The notes under the pieces are model-generated. The model was not told the DNA's origin. It searched no databases and saw nothing but the letters and a program-made list of their open reading frames with translations. Both the position numbers and the translations under genes were made by a program. DNA of 64,000 nt from Thalassotalea sp. (GTDB taxonomy: Bacteria; Pseudomonadota; Gammaproteobacteria; Enterobacterales; Alteromonadaceae): contig JAQWHD010000016.1 in the NCBI GenBank assembly GCA_029237915.1, positions 28,727 to 92,726 on the forward strand. Reading direction: 5' to 3'. Of the stretch, positions 43,514-52,899 are shown piece after piece (position 1 is the first letter of the stretch; every line of letters starts with the position of its first letter).

Positions 43514-43541
43514 AAAAAAAGACGCTTTAGGGCGTCTTTGA
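43514..43541 (-). terminator. Terminator of tRNA-Ile(CAU)
   Basis: AAAGACGC (43519-43526) pairs with GCGTCTTT (43532-43539), followed by T7 on the minus strand directly after the tRNA. Confidence 0.9.
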
Positions 43542-43550
43542 TTATCTAGA

Positions 43551-43627
43551 TGGTGGCCCCTCCCTGACTTGAACAGGGGACCTGCCGATTATGAGTCGGA
43601 TGCTCTAACCAACTGAGCTAAGGGGCC
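43551..43627 (-). tRNA. tRNA-Ile2 (anticodon CAT, lysidine-modified)
   Basis: The minus strand gives a 77-nt cloverleaf with an encoded CCA at 43551-43553. The acceptor stem is GGCCCCT/AGGGGCC, the D arm reads TTAGCTCAGTTGGTTAGAGCA, the anticodon CAT lies at 43593-43591 in ACTCATAATC, and the T arm has TTCAAGTC. The body matches the minor isoleucine tRNA that is read as CAU and modified by TilS to decode AUA, rather than initiator or elongator methionine tRNA, because it has the GGCCCCT acceptor stem and the A-rich anticodon loop of ileX/ileY. Confidence 0.9.
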
Positions 43628-43764
43628 ATCTAGATGTGCTACTTTATAGTTATTTAGATAATAACCAAAAGCGGTGGCAAGTATAAGCACTTTTTATTTT
43701 ATTGTCACCACTTGGATGGTAATTATTTTAAAGTTTTTGTTCGTTCGTTTATAAAGTAAGCAAT

Positions 43765-44403
43765 TTAAAATAAATAACTGAGTCCTGCTGTGAAATCTGC
43801 TTGAAACCAGACGCTTGAAGAGGTTCGAATTTTACAAGTATCGCCTGAGCAAAAGATGTAGCCATCGCTATCAAAAAATGTTCCGTAACCTCTGGCATCT
43901 AATCTTAATGAAAGATTATCGTTAAAGTTAAACCTAACACCAACACCTAAGTTCGCTGATGGTTTAGTTTCTGAGTCCAGTGAGCTATCTGATGGAGCTA
44001 AATGGGCAATACCAATACCTGCACTGATGTAAACGGGTAGTTTGCCATCGCTTACCATTACATTGCCACCTAAGTGTAGGTAGCTAATTGATATTTCCAT
44101 ATCATCAAGTGCAACATCACCACCCTCATCAAATTCGGTATTTGAATGACTAAATAATAATTCACCTTGGCTGTTATAATCATAATCCCAGCCCAAAATA
44201 ATACCTGCGGATGCCTCGTTTAGAAAATCAACTTCAAACGCTGGTGTTTCTTCGTCAAGTTCATCATCATCCTCAAAACTAGAAGATGTGCGTTCGCCAA
44301 CGAAAACAGTTAATTGCCATTGCTCTTTGTCGGTTTCATTTGCAGCTATGGCTGATTGAGAAAAGCCTAAGGCGATAATTAAACTGAGTAAACATTTTTT
44401 CAT
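43765..44403 (-). CDS. Outer-membrane beta-barrel protein (OmpW/OmpA-like porin fold)
   Basis: This 212-residue protein has a signal peptide (MKKCLLSLIIALGFSQSAIAAN), then alternating amphipathic strands (YLHLGGNVMVSDGKLPVYISAGIGIAHL, VGVRFNFNDNLSLRLDARGY), and a C-terminal F (AGLSYLF). It is an eight-strand-like outer-membrane barrel of the OmpW or OmpA-related group; I cannot name a family with certainty. An acidic loop (SSFEDDDELDEETP) lies near residues 41-54. C183 and C189 (FCSGDTC) may form a disulfide in an exposed loop. It is transcribed alone, upstream of the tRNA on the same strand. Confidence 0.78.
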   Translation of the reverse strand: MKKCLLSLIIALGFSQSAIAANETDKEQWQLTVFVGERTSSSFEDDDELDEETPAFEVDFLNEASAGIILGWDYDYNSQGELLFSHSNTEFDEGGDVALDDMEISISYLHLGGNVMVSDGKLPVYISAGIGIAHLAPSDSSLDSETKPSANLGVGVRFNFNDNLSLRLDARGYGTFFDSDGYIFCSGDTCKIRTSSSVWFQADFTAGLSYLF

Positions 44404-44548
44404 GAGGTCACTTTTTTATTTTTGGTTATTCTCATAATAGGGGAGCACAATTTTTAGTGCAAGAAGTTATCTTATTATTAACACCGGCTTTACGTGATTT
44501 ACAGTAATGTACTTATTTGATGAAATAGTTTGAGTTAAACTTTAGACA

Positions 44549-44575
44549 TAAAAAAACCTGCCGAAGCAGGTTTTT
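44549..44575 (-). terminator. Terminator of rpoD and the macromolecular synthesis operon
   Basis: AAACCTGC and GCAGGTTT form the stem with a CGAA loop, followed by T6 on the minus strand. Confidence 0.9.
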
Positions 44576-44594
44576 AAATTTTGATGCGCTTGGC

Positions 44595-46442
44595 TTACTC
44601 GCCGTCTAAGAAACTTTTAAGTTGCTCAGAACGAGAAGGATGACGAAGTTTACGTAATGCTTTCGCTTCGATTTGACGAATACGCTCACGAGTAACGTCA
44701 AATTGCTTACCAACTTCTTCAAGAGTGTGGTCAGTATTCATATCGATACCGAAACGCATTCTTAATACCTTAGCTTCACGTGCCGTTAATCCGGCTAATA
44801 CTTCGTGTGTCGCATTTTTAAGGTTTTCAGTCGTTGCAGCATCAACTGGTAATTCACCACTACCATCTTCAATAAAGTCACCTAAGTGCGAATCTTCGTC
44901 ATCACCAATTGGTGTTTCCATTGAGATTGGCTCTTTAGCAATTTTTAATACCTTGCGGATCTTGTCTTCAGGCATAACCATACGTTCTGCTAATTCTTCA
45001 GGAGTTGGTTCGCGGCCCATCTCTTGTAGCATTTGACGTGAAATACGGTTCAATTTATTGATTGTTTCAATCATATGTACCGGAATACGAATGGTACGTG
45101 CTTGGTCAGCAATTGAACGTGTGATAGCTTGACGGATCCACCAAGTAGCATAAGTTGAGAACTTATAACCACGACGGTATTCAAACTTATCAACAGCCTT
45201 CATTAGGCCAATGTTACCTTCCTGGATTAAATCTAGGAATTGTAAACCACGGTTTGTGTATTTTTTAGCGATTGAAATAACAAGACGTAAGTTAGCTTCA
45301 ACCATTTCTTTTTTCGCACGACGAGCTTTAGCTTCACCGATTGACATACGACGGTTGATGTCTTTAATACTTTGTACGCTTAAAAATGTTTCTTCTTCAA
45401 GGTGCGTTAATTTATAAATACAACGCTCGATATCAAAAGATACGATTTTTAATTTTTCTGAGTATGGGTGACCGGCTGCAATTTCAGCTTCTAACCATTC
45501 GGTTTCGGTTTCATGACCAGGGAATATTTTAATGAAATGAGTTTTTGGCATACCAGCGCCAACAACACAGTGCTTCATTATTAAACGCTCTTGAACACGA
45601 ACTCTGTCCATTACGTCACGCATACCTTTAACTAAGCGATCAAATAATTTTGGAATGATTCTGAATTCTTTAAAGCACTCTGATATTTCATTAATCGCTT
45701 CAACTGCATCTTTATGATTGCGGCCTTTAGCTTCAATTACTTTATTAGCTGCTTCATAGCGTTTACGTAATTCGGTGAAATGTTCACGAGCAAGCTCAGG
45801 ATCAGGACCTGTGTCTTCCTCTTCTTCATCTTCGTCGTCTGCAGCGTCAGTTTTATCTTCATCGGCTAATTCGGTTTCTGATAATTCAGAACCAATGTGC
45901 GTAGCCGTAGGAGCAACTTCATCTGGAGCATCAGGGTCTAAGAAACCGATAATAATATCGGTTAAACGAGCTTCTTCAGCTTCAAAGTTATCCCATTGCT
46001 CAAGTAAGTGGTTAATCGCCGGTGGGTATTCAGAAACACTACGTTGTACTTCTCGAATACCTTCTTCAATACGCTTGGCGATAACTATTTCGCCTTTACG
46101 AGTTAGAAGCTCTACTGTTCCCATTTCACGCATATACATACGTACTGGGTCGGTAGTTCTACCTATTTCACTTTCAACAGTTGCTAATGCTTGAGCTGCA
46201 GCTTCGGCTGCATCTTCATCTGTATTAGCTTCGCTCATCATTAAGTCATCAGCATCTGGTGCGTTTTCAAACACCTGAATACCCATGTCGTTAATCATGC
46301 GAACGATATCTTCGACTTGATCCGAATCAATAATGTCTTGAGGAAGGTGATCATTCACCTCAGCAAAAGTTAAGTACCCTTGCTCCTTACCTTTAGTGAT
46401 AAGGTCTTTAAGTCTAGATTGTGGGGCTTGATCCATTGACAA
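44595..46442 (-). CDS. rpoD: RNA polymerase primary sigma factor RpoD (sigma-70)
   Basis: RpoD directs RNA polymerase to most housekeeping promoters. The length of 615 residues is close to the 613 of E. coli. Region 1.1 is at the N-terminus ([26 protein letters not shown]). Region 1.2 has [21 protein letters not shown], an acidic non-conserved insert lies at about 190-220 ([11 protein letters not shown]), and regions 2.1-2.4 are classical ([26 protein letters not shown]). Regions 3 and 4 end with [23 protein letters not shown]. It is the last gene of the operon rpsU-yqeY-dnaG-rpoD, about 95 bp after dnaG, and ends in a strong terminator. Confidence 0.98.
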   Translation of the reverse strand: MSMDQAPQSRLKDLITKGKEQGYLTFAEVNDHLPQDIIDSDQVEDIVRMINDMGIQVFENAPDADDLMMSEANTDEDAAEAAAQALATVESEIGRTTDPVRMYMREMGTVELLTRKGEIVIAKRIEEGIREVQRSVSEYPPAINHLLEQWDNFEAEEARLTDIIIGFLDPDAPDEVAPTATHIGSELSETELADEDKTDAADDEDEEEEDTGPDPELAREHFTELRKRYEAANKVIEAKGRNHKDAVEAINEISECFKEFRIIPKLFDRLVKGMRDVMDRVRVQERLIMKHCVVGAGMPKTHFIKIFPGHETETEWLEAEIAAGHPYSEKLKIVSFDIERCIYKLTHLEEETFLSVQSIKDINRRMSIGEAKARRAKKEMVEANLRLVISIAKKYTNRGLQFLDLIQEGNIGLMKAVDKFEYRRGYKFSTYATWWIRQAITRSIADQARTIRIPVHMIETINKLNRISRQMLQEMGREPTPEELAERMVMPEDKIRKVLKIAKEPISMETPIGDDEDSHLGDFIEDGSGELPVDAATTENLKNATHEVLAGLTAREAKVLRMRFGIDMNTDHTLEEVGKQFDVTRERIRQIEAKALRKLRHPSRSEQLKSFLDGE

Positions 46443-46536
46443 ATGTCCACCTATATATGGCTATCAAAATACAAATTGTAAAGGACGAAATTATAGCAAG
46501 ATGATTCTATAAAAGCCAGTTAAGTGCATAAGCTTT

Positions 46537-48300
46537 TTATTCGCTCTGCGCATTAAGCAGTACTTGAAGTTCTTGTTTTTCCGAAGAGTTTAATTGTCCT
46601 AAACGAGCTTTTTGTAACAGTGTTTCTGTTTTATTCTCTATAAACGTATCAATAATTTTATCTAAAATATCATTAAATACATCTTCTGCTGCGTCAGCAT
46701 CAATATGATGTTGCCAAACAATGAGTTTGGCTAGTACCTTGCCTTGCTCTGTACCGCGCCAACTTTCAATTAATTGCGCGCTAGTAATGGCCGGGTTAGC
46801 TTTACATTGATGCATCAGTTGTTTGAATAAATCTATTCCTGGGACATTTATTGGCTCTAAAGCCGATAAATCATCCAGCACTTCTACTAAATGGGGATGC
46901 TCAAGCAATAATGCAATAGCTAATCTAATTGGAGTTGCTTTTGATTTCGATTTTTTTGCTTGTTGCTGAGCTGGTGATTTGTTTTTATTAAGTTTAGCGA
47001 GCTGCTGCTCTGTGCCGTGGCCAAACTTATTAGCTAGTTCATTGCGGATAGAATCTTTTAAGGTACTTTCCGGAAGTTTTTGTAAAAATGGTTGAAATGA
47101 TTCAACTAACGCAGACTTTCCTTCCCAAGAATTAATATCAACATCATTTAACAAATGTTCAAATAAAAACTGTGATAGTGGCTTAGCATTATCTAAAATT
47201 TGTTCAAATTTTTCTTGGCCCTGTTTTCTAATTAAGGTGTCAGGATCTTCGCCATCAGGTAAGAAAACGAACTTTAACGAGATACCATCATTAATTAACG
47301 GTAGGGCATTATCCATTGCTCGCCATGCAGCATCACGCCCAGCTTTATCACCATCGTAACAACAAATAACTTCTTTCACGGTTCTAAACATGGTGGTGAG
47401 TTGCTCTTGGGTAGTGGAAGTACCTAAAGAAGCTACAGCATAGTTCACACCATGTTGGGCAAGTGCTACAACATCCATATAACCTTCAACAACGACTAAA
47501 CGAGTGAGGTTTTTACAGTTATGTCTGGCTTCGTGTAGACCATATAATTCTTGGCCTTTATGATATATACGGGTTTCTGGAGAGTTTAAATATTTTGGCG
47601 TGCCATCACCAAGTATACGACCACCAAAACCTATAACTCGGCCGCGTTTATCTTTGATAGGAAACATAACTCGGCCACGAAAACGATCGTACGGACGACT
47701 TTTATCCCCTTGAATAGCCATGCCTAAGTCAACTAGTTGCGCGGAAATTTGATTGTTTTTTGCAAATTCTTTCATCATGTCATCCCAGCTATCTGCTGAG
47801 TAACCAATGCCAAACTGCTTAACGATTTCACCGGTTAATCCACGATTTTTTAAATAATCGATAACGGTTTTAGCATCACTGTGGCGTGTTAAATTTTGCT
47901 GGTAAAATTGGCTAACTTTGCCTAATAGTTCATAATCATCTAGCTTTTGTTTATGGGCTATTTGTTGTTGTCGTTGTTGGGCCGGTGTTTGTGTTGATTG
48001 CTCGCGCTCAACCTCTATACCATTATGGCTGGCGAGTTCTTCGATAGCATCGACAAATTCTAGGCGTTCATATTCCATAATAAAGCTAATAGCATTGCCA
48101 TGGGCACCACAACCAAAACAATGGTAAAACTGTTTATCACGACTTACTGAGAAAGAAGGGCTTTTTTCACTATGGAAAGGACAACAAGCTTGATAGTTTT
48201 TCCCTGCTTTTTTTAATTTAACTTTAGAGTCAATTAAATCAACAATATCAGTACGAGCTAATAAGTCGTCGATAAATGTTCTAGGGATCATACCTTTCAT
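46537..48300 (-). CDS. dnaG: DNA primase DnaG
   Basis: DnaG makes the RNA primers of DNA replication. The 587-residue protein has the CHC2 zinc finger with C40, H43, C61 and C64, the RNA-polymerase core with the Toprim domain (E272 in VVEGYMDV and DGDKAG at 316-321) and a C-terminal domain that binds the DnaB helicase. The N-terminus MKGMIPRTFIDDLLARTDIV matches E. coli closely. Its length is a little above E. coli's 581. It lies between yqeY and rpoD; a terminator hairpin at 48.4 kb before it should lower its expression relative to rpsU and yqeY. Confidence 0.98.
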   Translation of the reverse strand: MKGMIPRTFIDDLLARTDIVDLIDSKVKLKKAGKNYQACCPFHSEKSPSFSVSRDKQFYHCFGCGAHGNAISFIMEYERLEFVDAIEELASHNGIEVEREQSTQTPAQQRQQQIAHKQKLDDYELLGKVSQFYQQNLTRHSDAKTVIDYLKNRGLTGEIVKQFGIGYSADSWDDMMKEFAKNNQISAQLVDLGMAIQGDKSRPYDRFRGRVMFPIKDKRGRVIGFGGRILGDGTPKYLNSPETRIYHKGQELYGLHEARHNCKNLTRLVVVEGYMDVVALAQHGVNYAVASLGTSTTQEQLTTMFRTVKEVICCYDGDKAGRDAAWRAMDNALPLINDGISLKFVFLPDGEDPDTLIRKQGQEKFEQILDNAKPLSQFLFEHLLNDVDINSWEGKSALVESFQPFLQKLPESTLKDSIRNELANKFGHGTEQQLAKLNKNKSPAQQQAKKSKSKATPIRLAIALLLEHPHLVEVLDDLSALEPINVPGIDLFKQLMHQCKANPAITSAQLIESWRGTEQGKVLAKLIVWQHHIDADAAEDVFNDILDKIIDTFIENKTETLLQKARLGQLNSSEKQELQVLLNAQSE

Positions 48301-48410
48301 AATTAGCGGGGTTTCTTCGTTAGGAAAAAGTTTTACAATATTGATTATAGTGTCATATCTGGTTAAAAATATACAACTATATTGATGTTATCTATAATGC
48401 TTTAGATATA

Positions 48411-48444
48411 AAAAAACCGTGCATACTAAGGTAAGCACGGTTTC
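48411..48444 (-). terminator. Internal terminator between yqeY and dnaG
   Basis: AAACCGTGC (48414-48422) and GCACGGTTT (48435-48443) form the stem, with T-run on the minus strand. Its place inside the operon matches the known partial terminator that keeps primase levels low in E. coli, where it lies between rpsU and dnaG. Confidence 0.85.
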
Positions 48445-48463
48445 TATAAAATCGTAATATCGC

Positions 48464-48910
48464 TTATGCGTTTAAAGTTGCTCTTACCTGACCGCTTACC
48501 TGACCTAAGTCAGCTTTGCCTTGCATTTGTGGCTTTAAAATCGCCATTACTTTGCCCATGTCAGCCATTGATGCTGCACCAGATTCCGTAATTGCCGCAG
48601 AAATTAATACTTTAATTTCATCAGCCGTTAATGCTTGTGGTAAAAACTCTTCTAATACTAGGATTTCAGCTTCTTCTTTAGCTGCTAATTCATCACGTCC
48701 ACCTTGGGTGAACATAGATACAGACTCTTTACGTTGTTTGATCATTTTACTGATTAACGCAAGTATATCTGCTTCTGACATATCTAGTTGATTGTCAATT
48801 TTAGCAAGCTTAATAGCTGACAATGCCATGCGTATAACGCCAAGACGAAGTTTGTCTTTGGCACGCATGGCATTTTTCATTTCTTCGTTGAGTTGACTTA
48901 GCAAACTCAT
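48464..48910 (-). CDS. yqeY: GatB/YqeY domain protein
   Basis: This 148-residue protein is a free-standing YqeY, homologous to the tail domain of the GatB amidotransferase subunit. Typical sequence includes LNEEMKNAMRAKDKLRLGVIRM and the C-terminal AAITESGAASMADMGKVMAILKPQMQGKADLGQVSGQVRATL. The function is unclear; a tRNA-related role is suspected from the domain. It sits between rpsU and dnaG, in the same order as in other Alteromonadales, and starts 25 bp after the rpsU stop. It starts at ATG 48910. Confidence 0.95.
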   Translation of the reverse strand: MSLLSQLNEEMKNAMRAKDKLRLGVIRMALSAIKLAKIDNQLDMSEADILALISKMIKQRKESVSMFTQGGRDELAAKEEAEILVLEEFLPQALTADEIKVLISAAITESGAASMADMGKVMAILKPQMQGKADLGQVSGQVRATLNA

Positions 48911-48934
48911 AACTAGGAACTTATTACCTAAGTT

Positions 48935-49150
48935 CTAGTATAAACGAACGCGACGAGCGTTTTCGCGAGAAACTTTTTTAGCGTGACGCTTAACAGCGGC
49001 TGCTTTCTTACGCTTACGTTCCCAAGTTGGTTTTTCGAAAGATTCGCGACGACGAACTTCAGAAAGGATACCTGCTTTTTCACATGAACGTTTAAAACGA
49101 CGTAAAGCTACGTCAAACGGTTCGTTTTCTCTTACTTTAATTACTGGCAT
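48935..49150 (-). CDS. rpsU: 30S ribosomal protein S21
   Basis: S21 is a small, basic protein of the 30S subunit that takes part in translation initiation. The real start is ATG 49150 ([20 protein letters not shown]), with GTGAGGGC just upstream; the frame runs open further to 49201, but those residues are not S21. The 71-residue length is standard, with [21 protein letters not shown] near the C-terminus. It is the first gene of the macromolecular synthesis operon and is expected to be transcribed from the strong promoter at 49.22-49.25 kb. Confidence 0.97.
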   Translation of the reverse strand: MPVIKVRENEPFDVALRRFKRSCEKAGILSEVRRRESFEKPTWERKRKKAAAVKRHAKKVSRENARRVRLY

Positions 49151-49222
49151 TTGTGCCCTCACCTCTAGTGAATACTGTGATACTTGGTAATATTTAACCA
49201 AGCCGATTAAAATTGGTGCGCT

Positions 49223-49252
49223 ATTCTAATCCGAACCCCAATGTCATGTAAA
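49223..49252 (-). promoter_or_regulatory. Sigma-70 promoter of the rpsU-yqeY-dnaG-rpoD operon
   Basis: On the minus strand, TTTACA (-35, 49252-49247) and TAGAAT (-10, 49228-49223) are separated by 18 bp, close to consensus. They lie about 75 bp upstream of the rpsU start in the divergent tsaD region. Confidence 0.65.
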
Positions 49253-49343
49253 GTTATAAATAGCTTTTTTTATTGAAAAGCAGTGGTTAATTTATAAATT
49301 CAGCGCTATGATCGCATAAAAATGACCTTTGGACTAATTTGAT

Positions 49344-50357
49344 ATGCGAATTTTAGGTATTGAGACCTCTTGTGATGAAACCGGTATTGCTATTTATGAT
49401 GAAGAGCAGGGCATCATGGCGCACCGTTTATATTCACAAATTGCGGTGCATGCAGATTATGGTGGAGTGGTTCCTGAACTTGCTTCAAGAGATCATGTTC
49501 GTAAAACTATACCACTCATTAAAGAGGCTTTAGCTGAAGCAGGTCTTACACCTGAAGATCTTGATGGTGTTGCTTATACCGCTGGACCTGGCTTAGTAGG
49601 GGCATTATTAGTAGGGTGTTCAATTGGCCGTTCTCTTGCTTATGGCTGGGATTTACCTGCGGTACCTGTACATCATATGGAAGGGCATCTACTGGCTCCT
49701 ATGTTAGAAGATAATGTACCTGAGTTTCCATTTGTGGCGCTGTTAGTTTCTGGTGGCCATACTATGTTGGTTCGAGTTGATGGTATTGGTAAATATCAGT
49801 TACTTGGTGAATCGGTAGATGATGCCGCCGGTGAAGCGTTTGATAAAACTGCAAAACTACTCGGTTTAGATTACCCAGGAGGCCCAGTATTAGCAAAAAT
49901 GGCTGAGGATGGTAGCCCTGGTCGTTTTAAATTTCCACGACCTATGACAAATAAGCCAGGGTTAGATTTTAGTTTCTCAGGTTTAAAAACTGCGGCAGCT
50001 ATTACTATCCGAGCTGAAGACGATAGTGCACAAACTAAAGCGGATATTGCCTATGCATTCCAAGATGCGGTAATTGATACCTTAGCAATCAAGTGTCGCA
50101 GAGCGTTAGAACAATGTGGCTTAAATCGTTTGGTTATTGCTGGCGGCGTTAGTGCTAATACTGAGTTGCGTGCCAAGCTTGCCGCAGTAATGAAAAAGTT
50201 GAATGGTGAAGTGTTTTATCCTCGCCCAGAGTTTTGTACCGATAATGGCGCGATGATAGCGTATGCAGGTATGCAAAGATTAAAATCTGGTGTAACTAGC
50301 GATTTAACCTTTAAAGCTAACCCGCGCTGGTCTTTAGATTCATTACCGCCAGTTTAA
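49344..50357 (+). CDS. tsaD: tRNA N6-adenosine threonylcarbamoyltransferase TsaD
   Basis: TsaD transfers the threonylcarbamoyl group to A37 of tRNAs that read ANN codons (t6A), working with TsaB, TsaC and TsaE. The 337-residue length equals E. coli's. The ASKHA fold starts [20 protein letters not shown]. The iron site has H111 and H115 in [10 protein letters not shown], with D-containing [10 protein letters not shown] near the end. It is cytoplasmic. It is divergent from the rpsU operon, as in many gammaproteobacteria. A TTGAAA and TATAAAT pair upstream may be a promoter but spacing is short. A strong hairpin follows. Confidence 0.98.
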   Translation: MRILGIETSCDETGIAIYDEEQGIMAHRLYSQIAVHADYGGVVPELASRDHVRKTIPLIKEALAEAGLTPEDLDGVAYTAGPGLVGALLVGCSIGRSLAYGWDLPAVPVHHMEGHLLAPMLEDNVPEFPFVALLVSGGHTMLVRVDGIGKYQLLGESVDDAAGEAFDKTAKLLGLDYPGGPVLAKMAEDGSPGRFKFPRPMTNKPGLDFSFSGLKTAAAITIRAEDDSAQTKADIAYAFQDAVIDTLAIKCRRALEQCGLNRLVIAGGVSANTELRAKLAAVMKKLNGEVFYPRPEFCTDNGAMIAYAGMQRLKSGVTSDLTFKANPRWSLDSLPPV

Positions 50358-50378
50358 CCGCTACTTTAAAAATATCGT

Positions 50379-50416
50379 AAAGAATAACGCAAACGAGATG
50401 TTTGCGTTTATTCTTT
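50379..50416. terminator. Bidirectional terminator between tsaD and plsY
   Basis: AAAGAATAACGCAAAC (50379-50394) pairs with GTTTGCGTTTATTCTTT (50400-50416) with one bulge. The right arm overlaps the last codons of plsY, a compact arrangement. Confidence 0.8.
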
Positions 50417-50998
50417 GCTAAATTTATCTTCTTTACCGGTGAGTAATCGCCAGATATTACTGCGGTGACGGATCAATATTAGTATTGAGATCATAGTTAC
50501 TGACTGGGTGTACATAGGTTTAATTAGCCAACTGTATAAAGGCGCGAGTGATACAGTAACAATCGCTGCAAGTGATGAGTATTTCGTTGTTTTAGCAACT
50601 ACTAACCAAGTCGTTATTAACATTAATGCAAAGCCCCAACTAATTGGCGCTAAAGCTCCAAAAGCGGTAGCAACGGCTTTTCCACCTTTGAACTGAAAAA
50701 ATATCGGATACATGTGACCAAGACAAGCAGCTAATGCAATAAAGCCTAGGTGCAAAGGCTCGACGCCTAAAAGGAAAGCGCCATAAACCGGTAAAGTACC
50801 TTTGAGCAAATCGAATAACAGAACCATTGACGCAATGAACTTATTACTCATACGCAGTACATTGGTTGCACCGGGGTTTTTAGAACCTTGAGTTCTAGGA
50901 TCTGGTAGGCCAGCTAATTTACAAATTAGTATCGCGCTCGAGATAGAGCCTAAAAGGTAAGCTGCAATAATAATAAGAAATGTTAAAAAATATAACAT
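50408..50998 (-). CDS. plsY: Glycerol-3-phosphate acyltransferase PlsY
   Basis: PlsY acylates glycerol-3-phosphate from acyl-phosphate, the first step of phospholipid synthesis. I place the start at ATG 50998 ([20 protein letters not shown]), giving 196 residues as expected; the frame continues upstream to 51070. The five-helix membrane protein shows the family motifs [28 protein letters not shown], and [12 protein letters not shown], in which Gly and Lys residues bind phosphate groups. It is convergent with tsaD and divergent from folB. Confidence 0.96.
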   Translation of the reverse strand: MLYFLTFLIIIAAYLLGSISSAILICKLAGLPDPRTQGSKNPGATNVLRMSNKFIASMVLLFDLLKGTLPVYGAFLLGVEPLHLGFIALAACLGHMYPIFFQFKGGKAVATAFGALAPISWGFALMLITTWLVVAKTTKYSSLAAIVTVSLAPLYSWLIKPMYTQSVTMISILILIRHRSNIWRLLTGKEDKFSKE

Positions 50999-51161
50999 GG
51001 TTATGCCAGTTGCCCCTTTAAACCTAACGATAGGTGAGTGATTTATGTACGATAGCTTGTTTTTTGCCATTCTAACAGTGTAATTGGTGGTTTTTCTACC
51101 TCTTAATAAGGTAATATTTATAATTAATTACCATTATTTTTGATAAAAGTAACTTACGCTT

Positions 51162-51518
51162 ATGGATATTGTCTTTATAGAAGGTTTAACCGTGCCAACC
51201 ACCATTGGTTATTTCGACTGGGAAAAACAGATAAAGCAACCACTAATATTTGATTTGCAAATGGGTACAGACATACGTGCAGCTGCCGCTGGTGATGAAT
51301 TAGCTAAGACCTTAGACTATGCTGAAATATCAGTAGCTATTGCTGAATTCGCAAACGCTAAGGTTGTGGATTTGCTGGAAACCCTCGCTGAAAATTTAGC
51401 CGCGCACTTAATGACTCGTTTTGGCATAACCTGGTTAAGCTTAAAGATATCAAAGCCGCAAGCGGTAAAAGAAGCCAACACTGTTGGTGTTTTAATTGAA
51501 CGTGGTGTACGTAGTTAA
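51162..51518 (+). CDS. folB: Dihydroneopterin aldolase FolB
   Basis: FolB cleaves dihydroneopterin to 6-hydroxymethyl-dihydropterin in folate synthesis. The 118-residue protein has the start MDIVFIEGLTVPTTIGYFDWEK, the acidic catalytic segment and the DLLETLAENLAAHL helix, and the lysine of LSLKISKPQAVKEANTVGVLIER near the C-terminus. Its stop overlaps the folK start (TAATG), so the two are translated together and act in consecutive steps. Confidence 0.97.
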   Translation: MDIVFIEGLTVPTTIGYFDWEKQIKQPLIFDLQMGTDIRAAAAGDELAKTLDYAEISVAIAEFANAKVVDLLETLAENLAAHLMTRFGITWLSLKISKPQAVKEANTVGVLIERGVRS

Positions 51519-52012
51519 TGGCGCAAGTATATATTTCTATCGGTAGCAATATCGATAAAGAACAACAAATCATCGCTAGCGTACAAGCATTACATGCAGA
51601 GTTTAGTAAAGTAGAACTGTCTTCTGTTTATGAATGTGAACCAGTAGGTTTTAAAGGTGATAATTTTTATAACTTAGTTGCTGTAGTTACTACTGATAAG
51701 TCACCTGCGCAAGTGGGTGAGTTTCTTAAAGCACTTGAAAAAGCTCATGGCCGAATCGATTTCTCTAAAAAATTTAGTGCTCGTAAAATGGATTTAGATA
51801 TATTGCTTTACGATGACTTAGTGCTAAATACGCCTGTCCAAGTACCAAGAAATGAAATTACTGAAAATGCCTACGTGTTGCTGCCATTAGCTGAGCTTGC
51901 CGGGCAATTAATGCATCCAGTATTACTTCTTAGCTACAGTGAACTTTGGCTAAACTTCAATAAATCTAAACAGCTGATTAATAAAATACCTTTTATCTGG
52001 CCGGAAGCTTAA
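51518..52012 (+). CDS. folK: 6-hydroxymethyl-dihydropterin pyrophosphokinase FolK
   Basis: FolK transfers pyrophosphate from ATP to the FolB product. The 164-residue protein has [17 protein letters not shown] at the start, [23 protein letters not shown], and the family motif [14 protein letters not shown] with the two Asp residues that bind Mg2+. The tail [13 protein letters not shown] is typical. It overlaps folB by one base and precedes uppP by one base, giving a tight operon. Confidence 0.97.
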   Translation: MAQVYISIGSNIDKEQQIIASVQALHAEFSKVELSSVYECEPVGFKGDNFYNLVAVVTTDKSPAQVGEFLKALEKAHGRIDFSKKFSARKMDLDILLYDDLVLNTPVQVPRNEITENAYVLLPLAELAGQLMHPVLLLSYSELWLNFNKSKQLINKIPFIWPEA

Positions 52013-52013
52013 T

Positions 52014-52811
52014 ATGTCAACTCTAGAAATAATTATCCTAGCCCTTATTCAAGGTTTAACTGAATTTTTACCTATATCAAGTTCGGCTCATTTAATTTTA
52101 CCTTCGCAAATTTTAGGTTGGGCCGACCAAGGCTTAGCTTTTGATGTGGCAGTTCATGTCGGCACCTTACTTGCCGTGATGATTTACTTCCGCAAAGACG
52201 TTGGCGAAATGTTTTTTGCGTTAACAAACTCAATCGTAAAAAAACAGCATAACGGTGAAAGTGCTCTCGCTTGGTGGATTATATTTGCCACCATTCCTGC
52301 TGGTTTGTTTGGCCTGTTTGGTAAAGACTTTATTGAAGAGCATTTAAGGTCGGCTGCGGTAATTGCCATTACTACAATAGTGTTTGGTTTATTACTTGGT
52401 TATGTCGATATTAAAGGTAAGCAAAACCGCGACATTAAAAGCTTAGGTATAAAAGGCTCGATGTATATCGGACTTGCACAGGCTGTTGCACTTATTCCCG
52501 GTACTTCTCGCTCAGGCATTACGATGACTATGGGCTTAATGTTAGGTTTAACGCGAGAAGCAGCCGCTCGTTTCTCGTTCCTTTTATCTATTCCTGCAAT
52601 AGGTATGGCGGGTAGCTATTTAACGATGAAACTTATCACAGGTAGTGAGTTGGTTGATTGGCAAGCGATCTTTATGGGCTCAGCTATCTCATTTATTAGT
52701 GCTTATGCTTGTATTCATGCATTCTTAATTTTATTGGATAAGCTGGGGATGATGCCATTTGTGATTTATCGTTTAATCTTAGGGGCTTTTTTGGTCTGGT
52801 TTATAATGTAA
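52014..52811 (+). CDS. uppP: Undecaprenyl-diphosphatase UppP (BacA)
   Basis: UppP recycles the lipid carrier undecaprenyl-diphosphate to the monophosphate used for peptidoglycan and other wall sugars. The 265-residue integral membrane protein has the two catalytic motifs: [18 protein letters not shown] and the later [19 protein letters not shown], containing the Glu, Ser and Arg active residues. It starts one base after folK stops. It closes the fol operon, followed by a terminator. Confidence 0.97.
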   Translation: MSTLEIIILALIQGLTEFLPISSSAHLILPSQILGWADQGLAFDVAVHVGTLLAVMIYFRKDVGEMFFALTNSIVKKQHNGESALAWWIIFATIPAGLFGLFGKDFIEEHLRSAAVIAITTIVFGLLLGYVDIKGKQNRDIKSLGIKGSMYIGLAQAVALIPGTSRSGITMTMGLMLGLTREAAARFSFLLSIPAIGMAGSYLTMKLITGSELVDWQAIFMGSAISFISAYACIHAFLILLDKLGMMPFVIYRLILGAFLVWFIM

Positions 52812-52840
52812 TAAAAGCTTTAAATAGCATATAAAAAGAT

Positions 52841-52875
52841 AACAAAGGCGAGTTGAACTCGCCTTTTGTTTTTTT
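52841..52875. terminator. Bidirectional terminator between uppP and cca
   Basis: ACAAAGGCGAGTT pairs with AACTCGCCTTTTGT with one bulge, followed by T on the plus strand. Confidence 0.85.
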
Positions 52876-52899
52876 AGTAGCGATATACTGCAGGTTTAA

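Noticed and set aside
43551..43627. Reading the tRNA as methionine because of the CAT anticodon
   Set aside because: The acceptor stem and body match the minor isoleucine tRNA with lysidine, not initiator or elongator tRNA-Met.
45775..46194. Serine-rich open frame antisense to rpoD
   Set aside because: Low-complexity reading of the acidic insert of rpoD in the opposite frame; no ribosome site and no family.
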